Program-made: the position numbers and the translations under genes
The notes under the pieces: model-generated
Database searches by the model: none
What the model was told of the DNA's origin: nothing
The model's input: only the letters and a program-made list of their open reading frames with translations
Source: an uncultured Flavobacteriales bacterium
Lineage (GTDB): Bacteria; Bacteroidota; Bacteroidia; Flavobacteriales_D; Crocinitomicaceae
Direction of reading: 5' to 3'
Assembly (NCBI GenBank): GCA_903860985.1
Contig: CAIOSO010000119.1
Span: 1 to 37,024, forward strand
DNA: 37,024 bases
In this document: piece after piece, positions 35,149 through 37,024 of the stretch
Layout: the number at the start of each line of letters is the position of its first letter
How positions within the stretch are numbered: position 1 is the stretch's first letter

Positions 35149-35918
35149 GTATTCTAGTTTTATGGCTTGCTTTGGCAAGTTGTGGCTTGCCAAAATTCCA
35201 AGTTGAAAAAGCGGTTTCATTAGACTTGAAAAAGGAAGAAAGTACATTTTATTCGTTTACGGTGGTCATTTACGATTTGAAAACCAAGCAGTATTTTTAC
35301 TACAATGATTCCTTGGCGCATGTTCCATTTTCTCCGGCTTCGACGTTTAAAATTCCGAATACACTTATTGGATTAGAATGCAACATTTTAAAAGATTCAA
35401 CGACGAAATTGAATTTGGGAGCTTTAGATGATCCAACATTGAAATTTGCTTTTCAGAACTCCATTGTTCCATATTACCAAGAACTCGCTAAACGAATAGG
35501 GGATAAGAACATGCACGATTATTTGAAACGATTTCACTATGGAAATACCTTGTCTACTCCTGAGTTGACGACGTTTTGGCTGACCGGAGACTTACGAATT
35601 AGTGCTATTGAACAAATCGAATTTTTGAATAAAATCGAAAATCGTCAATTGGGACTGCGTTCAGAATCCTATGAAACGTTGATGGGAATTTTTCAAGAGC
35701 GTCGCGAAGGTTCTCTTAAGATTTATGGAAAAACTGGCTGGGGAGTCCAAGATGGACAAGACATCGGTTGGTTTGTTGGATTTGCACAAAATCAATCCGA
35801 TCGCTATCTTTTTGCTACCGTGATGACTTCTCCGGAGGAATTCTATGGAAAATTTGACTTTGGAACGAAACGTATTTCACTAACGAATGCTGCTTTTCAG
35901 CAACTCCTTAATCGCTAA
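35133..35918 (+). CDS. class D (OXA-like) beta-lactamase lipoprotein
   Basis: The 261-residue product has a lipoprotein signal peptide (LWLALASC, lipid-modified C17) and all active-site motifs of class D serine beta-lactamases: S70-T-F-K73 in PASTFKIPNTLIGLE, S110-I-V112 in SIVPYYQELAKRIG, Y136-G-N138 in FHYGN, W149 in FWLTGDLRISAIEQIEFL, and K200-T-G202 in YGKTGWGVQDG. Length and spacing match OXA enzymes, so hydrolysis of beta-lactams is plausible, but spectrum and activity are unproven; DD-peptidase-like penicillin binding is an alternative. The ATG lies 16 bases inside mpl, so the two are translationally coupled. No mobile-element sequence flanks it, so it looks chromosomal. Its 3' end overlaps the convergent DUF4199 gene by four bases. 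Confidence 0.92.
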   Translation: MRHIVSILVLWLALASCGLPKFQVEKAVSLDLKKEESTFYSFTVVIYDLKTKQYFYYNDSLAHVPFSPASTFKIPNTLIGLECNILKDSTTKLNLGALDDPTLKFAFQNSIVPYYQELAKRIGDKNMHDYLKRFHYGNTLSTPELTTFWLTGDLRISAIEQIEFLNKIENRQLGLRSESYETLMGIFQERREGSLKIYGKTGWGVQDGQDIGWFVGFAQNQSDRYLFATVMTSPEEFYGKFDFGTKRISLTNAAFQQLLNR

Positions 35919-36454
35919 TTTCTAAATACGATTCTTCTAAAAACAAGTGAAACCAATAAGGAATTCATGGTCGTATAGAAAAGCAAAGCAAGCAGAGAGA
36001 TCATCATGGTAAATTGGGGGTCCAATTTATTTTTCCAATCGTTAATCGCAAGTTTTCTAATTTCTTGATCACTTTTATTTTCCAATTCCGGTTGATTTTT
36101 ACGGATGGCATCCAGTTCCTTCTTTGTGTCAATGCGCACATAAACTTCTGACATTTTCTTTTCTCTGAATTCCGGGAAAATTTGACCGTAATAGAAAAAC
36201 AAGAACACACTCACAATAACGGTGTATGGAACACCAGCAAGCATTCCGTTTTTAATGTCCACCAACAAATTGCTTTCGCTTTCCGTTCGCTTTTGTTTGT
36301 AAATGCTCCAGGTAATCACAAACGTGAGGAGGAACATATTCAGAAGTCCGAAGTATTTAATGTCGTACAAAGAAACACTGAAAGCTAAAGCACCCATTTT
36401 CACACAAATCCAAATGAGACTCGCAATGAGTCCGTATTTTATTGCTTTGTTCAT
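35915..36454 (-). CDS. DUF4199 family membrane protein
   Basis: A 179-residue protein with about four membrane helices: AIKYGLIASLIWICVKMGALAF, YFGLLNMFLLTFVITWSIY, MLAGVPYTVIVSVFLFFYYG, and FTMMISLLALLFYTTMNSLL. A soluble helical segment (about residues 98-145) separates helices three and four. The layout, the first-helix start and the tail fit DUF4199, a Bacteroidota family of unknown function. Its ATG shares one base with the rho stop (TAATG), so translation is coupled to rho. The 3' end overlaps the convergent beta-lactamase gene by four bases. No function is claimed. Confidence 0.75.
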   Translation of the reverse strand: MNKAIKYGLIASLIWICVKMGALAFSVSLYDIKYFGLLNMFLLTFVITWSIYKQKRTESESNLLVDIKNGMLAGVPYTVIVSVFLFFYYGQIFPEFREKKMSEVYVRIDTKKELDAIRKNQPELENKSDQEIRKLAINDWKNKLDPQFTMMISLLALLFYTTMNSLLVSLVFRRIVFRN

Positions 36455-37024
36455 TAGCTATTCATTGAGATCAAAAACTCTTCGTTTGACATCGTATTTT
36501 CCATGTGTGATTTCAAGAATTCCATGGCCTCGACTGGATTCATATCAGCAATGAACTTGCGAATTAACCAAATCCGTTGCAACACATCTTTTTTAACGAG
36601 TAAGTCCTCGCGACGTGTACCAGAAGCTGTGATGTCAATCGCAGGATAGATGCGTCGATTGGAGATTTTACGATCTAACTGTAACTCCATGTTTCCAGTT
36701 CCTTTGAACTCCTCGAAAATGACTTCGTCCATTTTGGAACCTGTTTCAGTCAAGGCAGTTGCAAGGATGGATAAAGACCCACCGTTTTCAATTTTACGCG
36801 CAGAACCGAAGAATCGTTTAGGTTTGTGTAGCGCGTTTGCATCCACACCACCAGAAAGTACTTTTCCTGATGCTGGAGAAACTGTATTGTAAGCTCTAGC
36901 TAAACGTGTAATGGAGTCCAAAAGAATACATACATCGTGGCCACATTCTACCAATCGTTTTGCTTTTTCAAGCACCATATTCGCCACTTTTACGTGTCGT
37001 TCCGCTGGTTCATCGAAAGTAGAG
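36454..37024 (-). CDS. rho: transcription termination factor Rho, C-terminal part
   Basis: The window edge cuts the 5' end; 189 residues of the ATPase/RecA-like end are visible, open to the last base. The segment [20 protein letters not shown], then [20 protein letters not shown] (the Walker B Asp region), [20 protein letters not shown] (Q-loop), [20 protein letters not shown], and [20 protein letters not shown] (R-loop) match Rho closely. Rho is a hexameric RNA-dependent ATPase that ends transcription at untranslated RNA. The frame continues upstream past a GTG at 36987, so no internal start is used. It is followed by DUF4199 on the same strand with a one-base overlap (TAATG). Confidence 0.96.
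   Translation of the reverse strand, partial: STFDEPAERHVKVANMVLEKAKRLVECGHDVCILLDSITRLARAYNTVSPASGKVLSGGVDANALHKPKRFFGSARKIENGGSLSILATALTETGSKMDEVIFEEFKGTGNMELQLDRKISNRRIYPAIDITASGTRREDLLVKKDVLQRIWLIRKFIADMNPVEAMEFLKSHMENTMSNEEFLISMNS

Noticed and set aside
35133-35918. Recently acquired mobile beta-lactamase
   Set aside because: No IS, integron attC or transposase is present, base composition looks like the neighbours, and the gene overlaps mpl.

Overview
The window reads as chromosomal DNA of a member of the Bacteroidota, most likely a Flavobacteriales-type bacterium. Seen directly: moderate A+T content; three large secreted proteins ending in type IX secretion (T9SS) sorting domains; a fused SecDF; a class II aldolase next to accD; and repeated copies of the Bacteroidota -7 promoter box TAnnTTTG just upstream of start codons, often so close that the mRNA would be almost leaderless. 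No tRNA, rRNA, CRISPR array, insertion sequence or integrase was seen.

Layout. (1) 2-7632: the 3' part of a large BNR/sortilin-like repeat protein, then a leftward cluster uvrB - DUF3817 - SRPBCC membrane protein - fabI, and a divergent pair (AHSA1-type SRPBCC protein, DUF1801 protein). (2) 7665-10621: a 49-codon conserved-looking small gene facing left, then fbaA - accD - a degenerate metallo-beta-lactamase-fold protein. (3) 10675-17493: a PNGase F-related T9SS cargo protein whose catalytic domain is split by a laminin-G insert, a DUF1003 membrane protein facing it with no spacer, a possible 52-codon membrane peptide, and a choice-of-anchor-B T9SS protein. (4) 17524-20916: a tightly coupled sugar/envelope operon (GT2 - HAD phosphatase - MORN-repeat protein - GT4), followed by secDF from its own promoter. 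(5) 24125-28662: a DUF4143 AAA+ ATPase behind a very A+T-rich stretch with 32-bp tandem repeats, and a SprB-repeat T9SS protein. (6) 28739-31084: yaaA converging on a DAO-type flavoprotein/DUF2452 pair. (7) 31176-37024: a TPR/coiled-coil secreted protein, then mpl overlapping a complete OXA-type class D beta-lactamase lipoprotein gene, then rho (truncated by the window end) coupled to a DUF4199 membrane protein.

Most genes are ordinary housekeeping or envelope genes. The best leads are the mpl-class D beta-lactamase overlap, the interrupted PNGase F domain, the 32-bp repeats in front of the AAA+ ATPase, the hairpin overlapping the secDF promoter, and two short genes at 7665-7814 and 14967-15125. 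I did not find a clear multi-gene defence or other wholly new system.
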